A stretch of DNA of 64,000 nt from Cordylochernes scorpioides (GCA_030710605.1 CP092864.1:136401255-136465254); one strand, 5' to 3'. Shown: positions 44,894 through 56,508, counted from the stretch's first letter. Made by a program: numbers and translations. The notes: generated by a model from the sequence alone, not told the origin.

Positions 44894-45151
44894 AGACATG
44901 TTGAATATGCCCACTTCCGCCTGAGAGGACCTACGTCACCACTACGTCACGGCCAGCCAATCACCGAGCTGCCCAGCGGGCAGTCCCTCCTCCCTCCCCC
45001 TTTTTAGTCAAAAATAAAGATACTTTCCTGTTGTTCGCGTCGCCTCCGCGTGCTTCTATATATCCACTTCAATCGGCAGATGTAGTGGGATAATTGACTA
45101 CTTCCTTATACTATTACATCATCTAGTCCAGCTTCAACTTATAGCCCAACA
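44891..45151 (+). repeat. Copia 3' LTR
   Basis: 261 bp, same ends as the 5' LTR. Differences seen: cggac/cggcc, cactg/caccg and ctctg/ctccg. Its first three bases TGA form the stop codon of the polyprotein. Confidence 0.93.
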
Positions 45152-45534
45152 AAGGTACAACTTACTTAAGTTTTGTCCATGAGTGTATCTTTAAGAGTCA
45201 TTGTCTGAATCCCGATATATATGCTAAAAGGTACAACTTACTTAAGTTTTGTCCATGAGTGTAATTAGGACTAAATTTAGTTTCCTTGCACAATTCCCAA
45301 TTTAATGAAAAAGCTTTCACATTACTTAAAAAACCTACAATTAATAAAAATAAAGTATCAAAATGTAGCAACACTCTCCTAATCCAAATAAGCCAACTAT
45401 ACAGAACTTATCATTAACAGCAAGTGTCCAGTGGAAACAATGCCATTAGCAAAATGTCAAATATAATTTACTTATTTGGTTATGGCTACCCTTTTATTCT
45501 GTTATCCAATTTCCTTTTTTTTTTAATTTAATAA

Positions 45535-45800
45535 CACGCTCTTTCTCAAACTCCATCATTGCTGGTCCCAAGCCTGAATGAAAGAAGAAGAGAGGGAGAA
45601 ATAACAAGCTTACTAAATGAAAAAACTAGACTCACCTAGTCGAGTTGATAGTACCCTGTAAGGGCTCCAGGGATAGAGGATGAGTCTGTACTCCATGTGA
45701 GTGTCTCTATCTCATGTCAGAGGCGGTCATTACATATTGGAGCTAAGTTAGTGGTCTGCTAATGAATAGTGCTTCCAGTCTTTACCCCTTAAAATGATTG
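45535..45800 (+). repeat. LINE-tailed non-autonomous repeat
   Basis: Diverged copy: cattgctggtcccaagcc to gattgattagagataag. Confidence 0.7.
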
Positions 45801-46170
45801 ATTAGAGATAAGAATTATAAAGAAAATACAGTCAATTATATACATATATGTAACACGCCAATATGCAGAGGATATTGTTTTGCGTAAAGAAAGAGAGAAC
45901 AATCAACCATCTGACTAAATTTATTTCAATCACGCGCCTTTTATATAGTTACAAATATTTACATAATTCCTAACAGCGTAAAAATTTACATCTACTAATA
46001 ATTTATAAGCAGAATGTGACATATATATATATATACCAGGGTAAATGAGATTAAGGCAACCATGATATATCAAATTTCATGGCCAATGTGCAAATTATTA
46101 ACAGAAATGATATGCAATAAATCGTTTTTAGACTTATATAACCCTGTTAAATCAGTAAATTCCATTAAAT
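45800..46170. other. AT-rich intron, nothing recognised
   Basis: Low-complexity AT stretches including a TA run at 46021; no gene or clear element. Confidence 0.5.
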
Positions 46171-46173
46171 TGG

Positions 46174-46322
46174 GGATAAGGCACAATTTGGATTATAGAT
46201 TATAAACACAAGGTAATATGACCAAATCCAAATAAATAGTGTGTGACGTTTCGGTAACAACGCTGTTACTGAAACGTCACACACTATTTATTTATTTGGA
46301 TTTGGTCTTATTACCTTGTGAT
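46174..46322. repeat. Palindromic hammerhead-type element, core deleted
   Basis: Arms gtgtgacgtttcggtaac and gttactgaaacgtcacac meet at aacgct: the two stem II halves have fused and CTGANGA is lost from both arms. Confidence 0.82.
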
Positions 46323-46379
46323 TAAATTGGGGAGTTACTTTACACTAATTGTCTAGCGATGGCTGCAGCCTTGCAGAAA

Positions 46380-46880
46380 ATTGACATGGACCTAACAGCT
46401 TTACACACCCAAGATAGTGGACATTGCGACTGCTATGATAGAGATGTATGGAGACATCTGAGACTCTTCATTGGACACGACAACAACAACAATACAGTAT
46501 ACACACCCAAGATAGTGGACATTGCGACTGCTATGATAGAGATGTATGGAGACATCTGAGACTCTTCATTGGACACGACAACAACAACAATACAGTATAC
46601 ACACCCAAGATAGAGGACATTGCGACTGCTATGATAGAGATGTATGGATACATCTGAGACTCTTCCTTGGACATGACAACAACAATACAGTATACACACC
46701 CAAGATAGAGGACATTGCGACTGCTGTGATAGAGATGTATGGAGACATCTGAGACTCTTCCTTGGACATGACAACAACAATACAGTATACACACCCAAGA
46801 TAGAGAATATTGTGACTGCTGTGATAGAGATGTACGGAGACATCTGAGGCTCTTCATTGGACACGCCAACAACAATACTG
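46380..46880. repeat. 95-98 bp tandem array, 5 copies
   Basis: Five copies starting near acacccaagatag at about 46404, 46501, 46599, 46694 and 46789. Variation is mostly in the number of aac triplets. Long ORFs on both strands are repeat artefacts. It lies in the large intron. Confidence 0.93.
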
Positions 46881-47204
46881 TTGGATCCTATTGTTTTGTA
46901 TTGTTTTCTTAAATTCAATTATATTTAAGCAAATAAAGCTGAAATCTCAATTAATTGTAGCATATAAAATCTTTAATATGTAAATTTTCATATTTTAAAG
47001 ACTCCCTCTCTCTCTAGTAGCAAAAATCAAAATCTTAATAAACATTTATTCTTTATAAGCGATAGAACTCTTCCTGTTTAAGGTAATCAAATAAAATAAA
47101 GCGTGAAGGAAGATGAAAGAAACTCATCTTCCTTCACGCTTTATTTTATTTGATTTATTCATTATATTTTCTAATGAACATTCAAGCCACTACAATACAT
47201 TATG

Positions 47205-47823
47205 CATAAACACAAGATAATAAGACCAAATTCAAATAAATAAATATTGTGTGACGTTTTGGTAACAGCGTTGTTACCATCTTCAGAGAAAGTACTGAAT
47301 GAGAAAATTTATTATGATATAAATATAATATTCAATATACAGTTACGAGCGTCATGCGTTCTTCATCTCTTAATTCTTCAGTTTGCATCTCTGTCACCGT
47401 TTGCTTTTTTTTTGGAATGGCGCTTTCCTATTGGTTGGCTACGATCACGCCACCTTTGCCTCCCCCACTCGCTTTTTCGTTTTTGTAACTATTGTGTTGG
47501 AGCGGGTCGCTCCTTAAATAAATGCATATATTAGTTAATAACTAAATGGAATCCTCTCTTTCTTTTTCCCAGTAAGAGACGCCTATGGAAGCCAACAGTA
47601 CATAGACAGATAAAGCACATAGGCTATAGTTATTAACTAATATATGCATTTATTAAAGGCGCCAATTTATAATTGTAACAAATAGTATTTGAATAAAAAC
47701 ATTCAATCGGGTAAAACACGGGCGTTGCCCGGGTCATTCGGCTAGTAAAATATATACAATATTTATTTGGATTTGGTCTTATTACCTTGTGTTTATAATC
47801 TATAATCCAAATTGTGCCTTATC
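47205..47823. repeat. Palindromic element split by Helitron
   Basis: Left arm cataaacacaagataat..catcttcagag; right end ttggatttggtcttatt..ttgtgccttatc at 47757-47823. The Helitron 47332-47745 lies between. Confidence 0.8.
47332..47745 (+). mobile_element. Non-autonomous Helitron
   Basis: Starts TCAATATACAGTTACGAGCG, ends hairpin cgggcgttgcccggg, CTAG. Shares the internal inverted atgcatatattagtt motif with the copies at 36840 and 37852. It interrupts a palindromic hammerhead-type element. Confidence 0.85.
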
Positions 47824-48074
47824 ATTATATACAAATGCTAAGGACCTCTACATAATATTTGTAACTGGATAAAAAAATTTGTTGTTTTTGCATAAACACA
47901 CCTTTTTTACACATAGTCTCAGTTTTTGTTAGCTGGGGTTGGCTGAGAAGATAAATATTGGTTTTTAATTATCACTAGTCACGACAGAAAGTTTATTTTA
48001 TTCCAATTTGTGAGATATATGCACATAATTAAATAATATTTGTTAATTGGGACTCTACTTTTAGTTCAGACTAG

Positions 48075-48335
48075 TCTTCTTCTTTCTTATCTCCACTCAA
48101 TCACACTAAGATATCAAGCTTGTAAAGCTTGAGATTTTTTATGGTGTCTGCCGGGGAAGAGTAGAGCTCATCAATGGATGAGTCAATACAGTCAATAATA
48201 TGTCTTGGGGTTGCAGGCTGAGAATTGCACTTAGTACATAGTGGGAAAACCCTGCAACCATTCTGGAAAGTCATTGTCCGTAGATGACCAGACTTAAGTC
48301 TGGAAATCAAAGACTGTTGTTCTCTTGGGAGGACA
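48075..48335 (-). pseudogene. LINE 3' end, second family
   Basis: Minus strand: S-G-H-L-R-T-M-T-F, C-T-K-C and P-R-H-I-I-D-C, ending K-L-D-I-L-V and stop, then the tail gattgagtggagataagaa. Same zinc-knuckle module as the first family but a different tail. Confidence 0.78.
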
Positions 48336-48440
48336 GAACTGGTGCTTGTCCCTCCTGCTCTGTACCAGTCATATGCAGCATCGTTCAGACTAGTGATAAT
48401 TGGTACTATTGATAACTGGCAATTCTATTAGGACTATATA

Positions 48441-48752
48441 GGGGGTCAGTGGAAGGATGGTCTAAACTGTTGGTTTTTGACCGCTATGACCCAGGTTTGA
48501 TTCCCGCATTGGACACTTTTTTCTGATTTGAAAAAAATACTTCAATGGCCCCGATTCTTACAAAATTCCAACCCTACGAGTGCAAGTGCAAGTAACCAAA
48601 TGGGGATCTGGCACATTTTTAAGTGCAAAGTTGAACTGCTTTTCACATGTGTGGACATGTGGTGCACTTACAGTAAAAGCAGACGCCTACTTCTACCACC
48701 ATGATTACCCTAGCCTGTACCACTGTACAAGGGGTATGCAAAAAAAAAAAAG
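48441..48752 (+). mobile_element. tRNA-derived SINE
   Basis: Head gggggtcagtggaagg, B-box-like AGGTTTGATTCCC, tail aggggtatgcaaaaaa. Confidence 0.85.
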
Positions 48753-48899
48753 ACTATATAGAATTGTAATTAATGATAATTGAGACTGTTTAGATAATTA
48801 TATTGGTTGATGTGGGTGAGAATATATAATTTAAATACTGTTAATTGTGACTGATATTAATTGGGAATACTGTTAATTGGGAATAGTGATAATTGGGAC

Positions 48900-49077
48900 T
48901 ACAGTAGAACCTCCATGAGAGGACACTCCGGCTAGAGGACACCTCTGTACAAAGGACAGTTTTCAATGTCAAAATTACCATTTTTACTATTTAAAAACTC
49001 TCTAGAAAGAGGGCACCTCTTCATAAAGGACACTTTGACTTTGAAATTAGGTGTCCTTTACAAGGAGGTTCTACTGA
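48900..49077. repeat. Inverted-repeat element (gtagaacctcc family)
   Basis: acagtagaacctccatg to ggaggttctactga; adjoins the intron side of the TB1/EGF exon donor. Confidence 0.78.
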
Positions 49078-49173
49078 ATAGGAGTTGATTGTAATTTCAC
49101 ATTTTTTCTATATCCTAACAATCTCCCAGAAACCGACATAGCCACTAAGAATGTGGAGTAAATGTTCAGGTAC

Positions 49174-49338
49174 CGTAACATTGGCGTCCATTTGGAGCGA
49201 GCTGGTAGCCAGGGTTACATTCACAACGGTAGGACTCCGGAGTGTTGACACAGATGCCATTTTCACACAGCCCCGGACGGAGGTCACATTCGTTGATCTT
49301 GAAGGAGGACCCCGGCAGACAGAGTCGTTCATAGTTGT
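49174..49338 (-). CDS. FBN: Fibrillin exon: end of TB1 fused to an EGF domain
   Basis: 165 bp. The first codons give Y-E-R-L-C-L-P-G, the end of TB1, followed without intron by K-I-N-E-C and a six-cysteine EGF domain with C-V-N-T-P-E-S-Y-R-C. No proline-rich segment, which human FBN1 has here, is visible between them. Acceptor gagcag, donor TACG|gtacct. The following intron is about 9.4 kb and contains the copia element. Confidence 0.88.
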
Positions 49339-49796
49339 CTGCTCACAGCATGTCATTGTATTTATATCAAGTATACATGGTGTATAGTTCTTCTCAATGT
49401 ATAATTTTCTTACAACATAAACCATGGATTATTAAAATATTGGATCAGTAAACATGAGGGCAACCATTTCGCTCAATTACATTATTTTTCATATAACATT
49501 TTTGTAAACAAAAAAGGTGATGATGATAAATTCAATGAATATTTACACAATCATAGAAAAATTATATTAAACCTTTATATAAACATAAATATTCTAACTA
49601 AATTAAACACATGGTACAGGCCATAATAACCATGGTGGATAGGACACATATCTATACAGATAGACAACCTATGTACTTACAAATAGGTTTTCTCTCAAAG
49701 AATAAGAAGTTATAAGAACTGAGAGCATTAAAACATGAATGTTTCTTTTATACCTAAACAAACTTCTCCACTATCCTCACTGCAATAAAAATTTAA

Positions 49797-50525
49797 ATGC
49801 AATTCTACTGTCCTAAAAGCTTATGTCCATTGTTTGGCTTGAATACCATTTTTGAGATTTCACCCTTCAATGTAATTCTACTGTCCTAAAAGCTTATGTC
49901 CATTGTTTGGCTTGAATACCATTTTTGAGATTCCACCCTTCAATGCAATTCTACTGTCCTAAAAGCTTATGTCCATTGTTTGGCTTGAATACCATTTTTG
50001 AGATTCCACCCTTCAATGTAATTCTACTGTCCTAAAAGCTTATGTCCATTGTTTGGCTTGAATACCATTTTTGAGATTCCACCCTTCAATGCAATTCTAC
50101 TGTCCTAAAAGCCTATGTCCATTGTTTGGCTTGAATACCATTTTTGAGATTCCACCCTTCAATGTAATTCTACTGTCCTAAAAGCCTATGTCCATTGTTT
50201 GGCTTGAATACCATTTTTGAGATTCCACCCTTCAATGCAATTCTACTGTCCTAAAAGCCTATGTCCATTGTTTGGCTTGAATACCATTTTTGAGATTCCA
50301 CCTTCAATGCAATTCTACTGTCCTAAAAGCCTATGTCCATTGTTTGGCTTGAATACCATTTTTGAGATTCCACCCTTCAATGTAATTCTACTGTCCTAAA
50401 AGCTTATGTCCATTGTTTGGCTTGAATACCATTTTTGAGATTCCACCTTCAATGTAATTCTACTGTCCTAAAAGCTTATGTCCATTGTTTGGCTTGAATA
50501 CCATTTTTGAGATTCCACTCTTCAA
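49797..50525. repeat. 73 bp tandem array, ~10 copies
   Basis: Period 73 bp, anchored on tcctaaaagc at 49811, 49884 and 49957 and onward. Alternate units differ by agctt/agcct and tgcaa/tgtaa, suggesting amplification of a dimer. The seed resembles the gcagtaaggacagtagaa repeat family (see 5505-5990). Confidence 0.93.
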
Positions 50526-50527
50526 TG

Positions 50528-50714
50528 TAGCATATACAATAGAACCTCCATGAGAGGACACTTACACTAAAGGACACCTCCACACAAAGGACAGTTTTCA
50601 TTTGCAAAATTACCATTTTTAATATTTAGCAACTCTCTGGTAAGAGGATACCTCTCCCTAAAGGACACTTTGGCTCTGCAATTAGGTATCTTTTACAGGG
50701 AGGTTCTAGTGTGT
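50528..50714. repeat. Inverted-repeat element (gtagaacctcc family)
   Basis: caatagaacctccatg to gggaggttctagtgt. Confidence 0.78.
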
Positions 50715-51030
50715 AAGCAGAATGATCCAATACAGTATTAGAGTTATAAGAGGCGGTCTGGTAGATTAAATTGGTGAAACTGATGGGACGGTAAACACTG
50801 ATGAGCCAAGCCCTCCAAATATTTTTTATTGCAGTAAGGACAGTAGAATTACTTATGTCCATAGTTTACATGAATACCATTTCTGAGATTCCACCTTTCA
50901 GTGTAGCATATATAAACAGAATGATCCAATACACTATTAGTTTTAAGAAGCGATCTGTTAGATTATAATGGCAAAACCTCTGGAAGGGTTAACCACTGAT
51001 AAGCCAAGCCATTCAAATATTTTTCCATGT
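50715..51030. repeat. gcagtaaggacagtagaa repeat, two copies
   Basis: Same family as 5505-5990; copies joined by a piece of the 73 bp array unit. Confidence 0.72.
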
Positions 51031-51200
51031 GGTGTCTTCTTGTCCATCCCCGCTCACGATCTTTCCTTACAGTGATGTAACCAGGTATTGAACATTTCAG
51101 GTTTTCATTGAGCTTGGTTTCATGGAGACATGCTATATCAATATGATGTTCATACAACAGTCTACCCAGCTCTCCTTCTGTGTTCCATTTATATTTAATA

Positions 51201-51737
51201 CTAGCTGAATGACCCGGGCAATGCCCGGGTTTTACCCGATTAGATGTTTTTATTCAAATACTATTCATTACAATTATAAATTGGCGCAGTGGATGTCACC
51301 CTTGTGAAACGTCCTGCTCCAAACTTTGTGTGTTTTTAAAATATAAAAATAGAAATGTGAATTTTAAAAACGATATTTGAAAATTATATTATTTTAATTT
51401 TCAAATACTATTCTTTACAATTATAAATTAATGCCATGGATATCACTCTTGTGAAACGCCTCACTCCAAACTTTACATGTACATTAGGTCAGCTGATATT
51501 ACTTCCTGTCTTCACCGCTAGAGGCGCTGCTCCCAAACGAAAGGGCAAATCTGCTAATAACTCTAAGAAATATTCAGGATAGAGACTTGAAATTTTCACT
51601 ATAAGTTTTTTCAAATTCTGCTATATATACTGCTAAAATTTCAGCCAGATTAGTTATGTATTGTGGATGTGTATAGCCAACAAACATACACACATATATA
51701 CATACATATATATATACACTGACTTTTATATATATAG
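51201..51737 (-). mobile_element. Non-autonomous Helitron (inverted)
   Basis: CTAG end at 51201 with hairpin cccgggcaatgcccggg; opposite end CTATATATATAAAAGTC near 51737. Two related ~65 bp segments (tacaattataaatt..gtgaaacg) occur inside. Confidence 0.8.
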
Positions 51738-51801
51738 GGATTTATCCCCATGGCAGTAAGGACAGTAGAAGTTTATTTTATGCGTAAAAGAAACCTTTGA
51801 T

Positions 51802-52195
51802 TTGATAAGGCACAATTTGGATTATAGATTATAAACACAAGGTAATAAGACCAAGTCCAAATAAATAAATAGTGTGTGACGTTTTGGTAACAGCATTGTT
51901 ACCATCTTCAGACAAAAGAATAAAATATACAGTTAAACCTGTCTAACTGGTAAAAGTGTGTAGACATGTGGTGCGATTACAGTAAAAGCAGTCGCTAACT
52001 ACCCACCATGATTATCATGGCCTGTACCACGTGTACTAGGGATAAGCAAAAAAAAAAAACAGCTATCTTTCAAAGTCATTTTTACAAATGCGACTTCATT
52101 TTTAAGCAGTACTTTTGTCTGAAGATGGTAATAACGCTTTTACCGAAACGTCACACACTATTTATTTATTTGGATTTGGTCTTATTACCTTGTTG
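51802..52195. repeat. Palindromic element with a SINE inserted
   Basis: Left arm ataaggcacaatttgg..catcttcagac; right arm ctgaagatggtaataacg..ttattaccttg. A SINE 3' part (51950-52055) lies between. Confidence 0.8.
51950..52055 (+). mobile_element. SINE 3' fragment
   Basis: gtgtgtagacatgtgg through agggataagcaaaaaa; 5' truncated, inserted between the arms of a palindromic element. Confidence 0.75.
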
Positions 52196-52259
52196 TGCAA
52201 ACATTTATGCTTTAATGCTTTCATTCTGTATATGAAGGAGTGAGAAAGATTGACAGTAC

Positions 52260-52415
52260 CTGTCTTAGGTAGAGGACAGGCCTCACAGATACTGCTGCCC
52301 CAGCCTTGACCCATGTTCTCTCCACAGCAACACTCCAGCTTGGTCAGTCGGACTCCGAGAGGATTGCGGCATTGTCCTACGGAATACTCAGTGTAGCAGA
52401 TCCCTTGCCTTGTGT
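52260..52415 (-). CDS. FBN: Fibrillin exon: TB1 domain, first part
   Basis: 156 bp. It reads G-I-C-Y-T-E-Y near the start, then L-E-C-C-C-G (triple cysteine) and G-W-G-S-S-I-C-E-A-C-P. Start matches vertebrate TB1. Acceptor tgtacag, donor ACAG|gtactg. The eighth TB cysteine is supplied by the next exon at 49338. Confidence 0.9.
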
Positions 52416-52599
52416 CTGTACAACCATCATTGCTGAGACACACTCTTTACACTAAATAAAAAAATTGGGAAGTATTAGATAGTAAAAAGGCATATATTGG
52501 ATTGAATAAAATATTTATTGCCAATATTTCGGTTGGCTGAACGCCAAGCTTTATCGAGGCATTACATTTTTGCATACACAAATTTGGAAGTATATGAAA

Positions 52600-53222
52600 A
52601 ATACAGAAAAACCTCCAAAAGAGTAAACTCCCATTAGAGGACACCTCTCTACAAAGGAGGGGGCCATGTGGAGGACATTGCAATGCAGCTGGCCCTGCCC
52701 CATCTGGAGCACCTGGCGTCGAGTTAGCCTGTCTGCATCGCCTGCAGCTCCAGCGACCTTTCGCTACTGGTCCTCCAGCGCCGTTCGCCCTGTCATCCGA
52801 GAAGTGTTCCCCATCATAGGCCGGACCTGCAGTCCTGGATCTTTCTAGTTGATCTCGAGGACCACACCATCACCATCTCTTTAGCGGCGAAGCACGCGAT
52901 CTACGTATTCTTTGTAGATCGCGAAATGCATGGTGTCGCTGGAGACCCACTGGTGATTCTCCACCAAACTCTGCAGCGGTGGCAGAGGTGCAATATTCAT
53001 TGTACATAGTGTTATGTATATATATAATTATCATTTAAAATAGTGCAGACTGTACACATTTGCATGCATTGACAAGATGTCAATAAAATTATTTTAATTG
53101 TCAATTGTCTACAAAGGACAATTTAGTTGCTCTCTGGTATATAGAGACTTATCTCTCTAAAGGACACTTTTGTTCAGCAACTAGGTGTTGTTCTTTACAG
53201 AGAGGTTGTTCTACTGTAGTAG
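52600..53222. repeat. Inverted-repeat element split by a GC-rich insert
   Basis: Left half caaaagagtaaactccc..ctctctacaaaggag; right half tctacaaaggacaattt..gttctactgta. The insert lies between, at about 52657-53100. Confidence 0.72.
52657..53100 (+). mobile_element. GC-rich insertion, possibly a retroposed copy
   Basis: Markedly GC-rich first 340 bp in an AT-rich setting, then an AT-rich tail with aataaaatt. The flanks tctacaaagga and tctacaaagga (52645 and 53108) look like an ~11 bp target duplication. No long ORF and no family recognised. Confidence 0.5.
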
Positions 53223-53429
53223 AAAAGTAAAATTGTACTGACATTAGGTGGCTAAATTAAGAGAAAGACATCTTTTGGTGATTCAACTGACAATTCTTGA
53301 TGGTTTGCACCATCTATTGGTATAAAAATTACACTGTATTTTACCTAGTGATCTATACTTTGGCATTGAATTTAACCAAATTTACCATATAGATTGAAAT
53401 TTTGCTGGGAGAACATTGATATACTAAGA

Positions 53430-53700
53430 TAAGGTTGCCTCTCCCGTCAAAATAGACATAAAACTAGACGCCATATATTGATCATTGCGGCAAACTAGCG
53501 GCTTTGAGTCGGTGACAAAGCCACAACACCAGCTTTGACAAACTGGGAAGTGTCCACCTAGAGACCATGGTTTCGGACTAATGGCCCTCGTCAGTCTAGG
53601 ACAGACTTTATTCCATGAGATCCACAAGGGATCCAATGGAATCTTCACAATCTGCCAAAGAGGTATTTAGCTACTATCTAGTTTTGATGGGAGAGGCAGA
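53430..53700. repeat. MITE-like element with 20 bp inverted ends
   Basis: Ends tgcctctcccgtcaaaa and ttttgatgggagaggca are complementary. Interior has tttcggactaatggccc, not recognised. Confidence 0.65.
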
Positions 53701-53800
53701 TTGTAGATATTGTAGATAAATTTACCATAGTTAAGCTTTGTTGGTAGTTAAACAAAACTACATACACTACAGAAAGGTGGTACATATGTAAATGACTTAC

Positions 53801-53926
53801 CTAAACAAGCTTTCCTATCCTGTGAAGGAACATAGCCATTGTCACAGATGCAGTTGTAGCCGCCGGGTGTGTTGGCACATCTACCATTGTAGCACACTTT
53901 GTAGGCATCCTCACACTCATCAATGT
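53801..53926 (-). CDS. FBN: Fibrillin exon: cbEGF domain
   Basis: 126 bp; D-I-D-E-C calcium-binding start, C-A-N-T-P-G-G-Y-N-C hydroxylation motif, C-D-N-G-Y core. Acceptor gttgcag, donor TTAG|gtaagt. Second cbEGF between hybrid 1 and TB1, the same count as in human fibrillin. Confidence 0.9.
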   Translation of the reverse strand, partial: TLMSVRMPTKCATMVDVPTHPAATTASVTMAMFLHRIGKLV

Positions 53927-54201
53927 CTGCAACAACAGCTGTTAGTAGATGATGTGTTTCTTGTTGGGAGCTGTCGCTCCTTCACCTTAGTAATCAAGAC
54001 AGTGTAATTCATGAGACATCATCTTTTATATCTTTTTGGAGATGCTATTAGAACATCCTCATGAGGGCAACTATGTATGATATTTATTTTTATGAGAATA
54101 TTCTCAAAAGGGTAACATATTCATCTACAATATATGGTTGGTCATCTACAATGTGGAGATTGGAAATGGAATTTTTGTTTATTTATTTTTTTTTGCAAAT
54201 G

Positions 54202-54412
54202 TACACTCATGAGCAAAACTTAAGGAAGTTGTACCTTTCAGCATGTATATTGGGATTCAGACAATAACTCTGAAAGATATTAAAGTGACCTTTATTGAAG
54301 ACATACGAGATAACCAAGTGTGAACTAAATTGCCCTGTCTCCTTAAAAAAAAATAGATTACCGGGGCAGCATCAAAGACTTTCCACTTCCTTAAGTTTTG
54401 TCCATGAGTGTA
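54202..54412. repeat. cactcatggacaaa repeat
   Basis: tacactcatgagcaaaac to gttttgtccatgagtgta; about 210 bp, the simplest complete copy. Confidence 0.8.
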
Positions 54413-54439
54413 TGAGTCTTTGTGTGATGATGCTATTCA

Positions 54440-54755
54440 ACTGCAACAACTCAAGATTGAAACCCACTTTGGACACTGTTTTTCTTTTAAAAAAATGCTT
54501 CAATGGTCTCTGATTCTTAAACAAATCTAACCCCACCAGTGAGTACCAGTAATCAAATGGGACTTTGGCACATTTGTAAGTGCAAAGGTCAAGCTGCACA
54601 TAAGTAGACATGTGTGATGCTCTTACAGTAAAAGCAGTTGATAACTAACTATCATGATTACCATAGCCTGTACCATGTGAACTTGGTACTCAAACCCGGG
54701 TCGTAGCGGTCGAAAACCAAAAGTTTAGATCATCCTTCCACCGACCACGAAACTG
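54440..54755. mobile_element. Diverged SINE pieces in both orientations
   Basis: 54440-54690 is a plus-strand SINE body; 54690-54755 is an inverted head (cccgggtcgtagcggtcg). Confidence 0.65.
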
Positions 54756-54913
54756 ATGGGAGTTGAATAATTGTCTGAAGAGAGCATTAAATTATTGAAA
54801 GTATAAATTTTTTGCCTCACGATTTTGTACTTTTAATAAGAGGTGTTAGTGTGTATCCACAGTGGAGAGAAGCAATGAGATAAAGTGATACCAGAAATGA
54901 TGTAGCCACATAC

Positions 54914-55039
54914 CGACACAGGTACCGTCAGGTCCAGGTTGGTATCCCTCATGTCGACATTCACAGCGGTATGACCCGGGTGTGTTGACACAGATTCCTG
55001 AGGGACAGAGGTCTGGGATGGCCTCGCACTCATCAATCT
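54914..55039 (-). CDS. FBN: Fibrillin exon: cbEGF domain
   Basis: 126 bp encoding E-I-D-E-C at the N-terminal calcium site, then six cysteines in EGF spacing. [10 protein letters not shown] carries the Asn beta-hydroxylation consensus. Acceptor gctgcag, donor GTCG|gtatgt. Directly follows hybrid 1, as in vertebrate fibrillin. Confidence 0.9.
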
Positions 55040-55137
55040 CTGCAGCAAACATATGTAAATTTGAAGAGATTAGGACTATAGAACAACTACAGTATCAAGA
55101 CAGTTTCAAATACAGTAGAACCTCTCTGTAAAGGACA

Positions 55138-55566
55138 CCTATACTCATAAACAAAACTTAAGGAAGAAATACCTTTCAGTATGTATATTGAGATTCAGAC
55201 AATAACTGAAAGATACACTCATGGACAAAACTTAAAGAAGTTGTACCTTTTAGCATGTGTATTGGGATTCAGACAATAACTCTGAAAGATACACTCATAA
55301 ACAAAACTTAAGGAAGAAATACCTTTCAGTATGTATATCGGGATTCAGACAATAACTCTGAAAGATACACTCATGGACAAAACTTAAGGAAGTTGTACCT
55401 TTTAGCATGTATATCGGGATTCAGACAATAACTCTGAAAGATATTTGACTTCTCTATCTTGTGTGTCTTCAATAAAGATCACTGTAATATCTTTCAGAGT
55501 TATTGTCTGAATCCCGATATGCATCCAAAAAGGTACAACTTTCTTAAGTTTTGTCCATGAGTGTAT
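55138..55566. repeat. cactcatggacaaa repeat, tandem left ends
   Basis: Four left-end units, then one right half ending gttttgtccatgagtgta. Confidence 0.8.
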
Positions 55567-55569
55567 ATG

Positions 55570-55742
55570 TCCTTAATTGAAGTAAAACCACATTAAAATG
55601 AGCTAGGGGTATAGCATACCTTCTCTTAAAATCAACCTAAAATAATCCTCACTTCTTATATAATGATATGGTCAAACATTCCTATAGTGAACCAAATGTT
55701 CAGCCTCATCAGGGTTCACTATGACAAAGTTATACTGTATTC
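55570..55742. repeat. MITE-like element, same family as 20-187
   Basis: Shares atagtgaaccaaatgtt and gggttcactat with the copy at the window start; ends gaagtaaaaccac and agttatactgtatt. Confidence 0.6.
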
Positions 55743-56007
55743 TACTTTGTTAAAGAAACACTTTTGATCCAAGATAAGCCAACCTATTACAAGAACCAAA
55801 AGCTTTATTAAGACCTTTAGGTCTTATACAGGTTCTCCAAGTAGAAGAGGGTATATACAGGAAAAACAGTAATAGTAACAATAATCAGCAATGTTATTTA
55901 TAATGTATCAGATAGGGGGAAGAAGAAAGAAAGGGCTTGAGGCATAAACTTATATACAAGCAATCGAGAACAAGAAGTTCATTTTCTTAAAGAACAATAA
56001 TTAGTAG

Positions 56008-56268
56008 TAAAGTAGAACATACTCCACGAAAGGACACTCACACTAGAGGACACCTCTCTATAAAGGACAGTTTTCATTGCCAATACAGTAGAACCTCTAT
56101 GAGAGGACACTTGCGCTAGAAGACACATCTCTATAAAGGACAGTTTTCATAGTTAAAATTAACATTTTTACTATTTATTAACTCTCTGGTAAGATGACAC
56201 CTCTCCCTAAAGGACACTTTGACTCTGCAATTAGCTGTTGTCCTTTACAGAGAGGTTCTACTGTATTG
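56008..56268. repeat. Inverted-repeat element (gtagaacctcc family)
   Basis: Two left ends in tandem, right end gagaggttctactgta. Confidence 0.78.
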
Positions 56269-56508
56269 ACAGAAATTTGGATTAGCACAAGTGAAAAAGG
56301 AATATACAACAATGTATTATACATAATTATTAGGCATCTATAATTCTATACATGGGTGTATCAAGGGTAGAAGGTTGTCTAAAGTCAGAATATAAAGATT
56401 TAGAGATTAATTAGTTAGTTCATTCACCAAGTTGTTCAGTAGAAGCCACTAGAAAGCCTGCATATTGTTATTCAAGCATTTCTAAGTGAATTGTTGATGT
56501 TTACCTAC

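Larger units (their letters stand above)
40664..45151 (+). mobile_element. Complete Ty1/copia LTR retrotransposon
   Basis: Full-length element of 4488 bp with 261 bp LTRs (40664-40924 and 44891-45151). LTRs begin TG and end CA, and I see only three differences between them. Flanking aagg(t) bases look like a short target duplication. A primer site TGGTAGCAGAG at 40927 matches the 3' end of initiator tRNA-Met; a purine tract gtgggggaa precedes the 3' LTR. It sits antisense to fibrillin in its 9.4 kb intron, inside a cactcatggacaaaac repeat. The intact ORF and near-identical LTRs indicate recent insertion. Confidence 0.96.
40490..45262. repeat. cactcatggacaaa repeat interrupted by copia
   Basis: Left part 40490-40663 (cactcatggacaaaact..gatatatatgctaaaagg), right part 45152-45262 (aaggtacaacttactt..tttgtccatgagtgta). 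The copia insertion splits the motif ctaaaaggtacaac. Confidence 0.85.

Noticed and set aside
46433..46918. 161-residue minus-strand ORF
   Set aside because: Falls entirely in a five-copy tandem repeat; sequence is periodic and has no domain.
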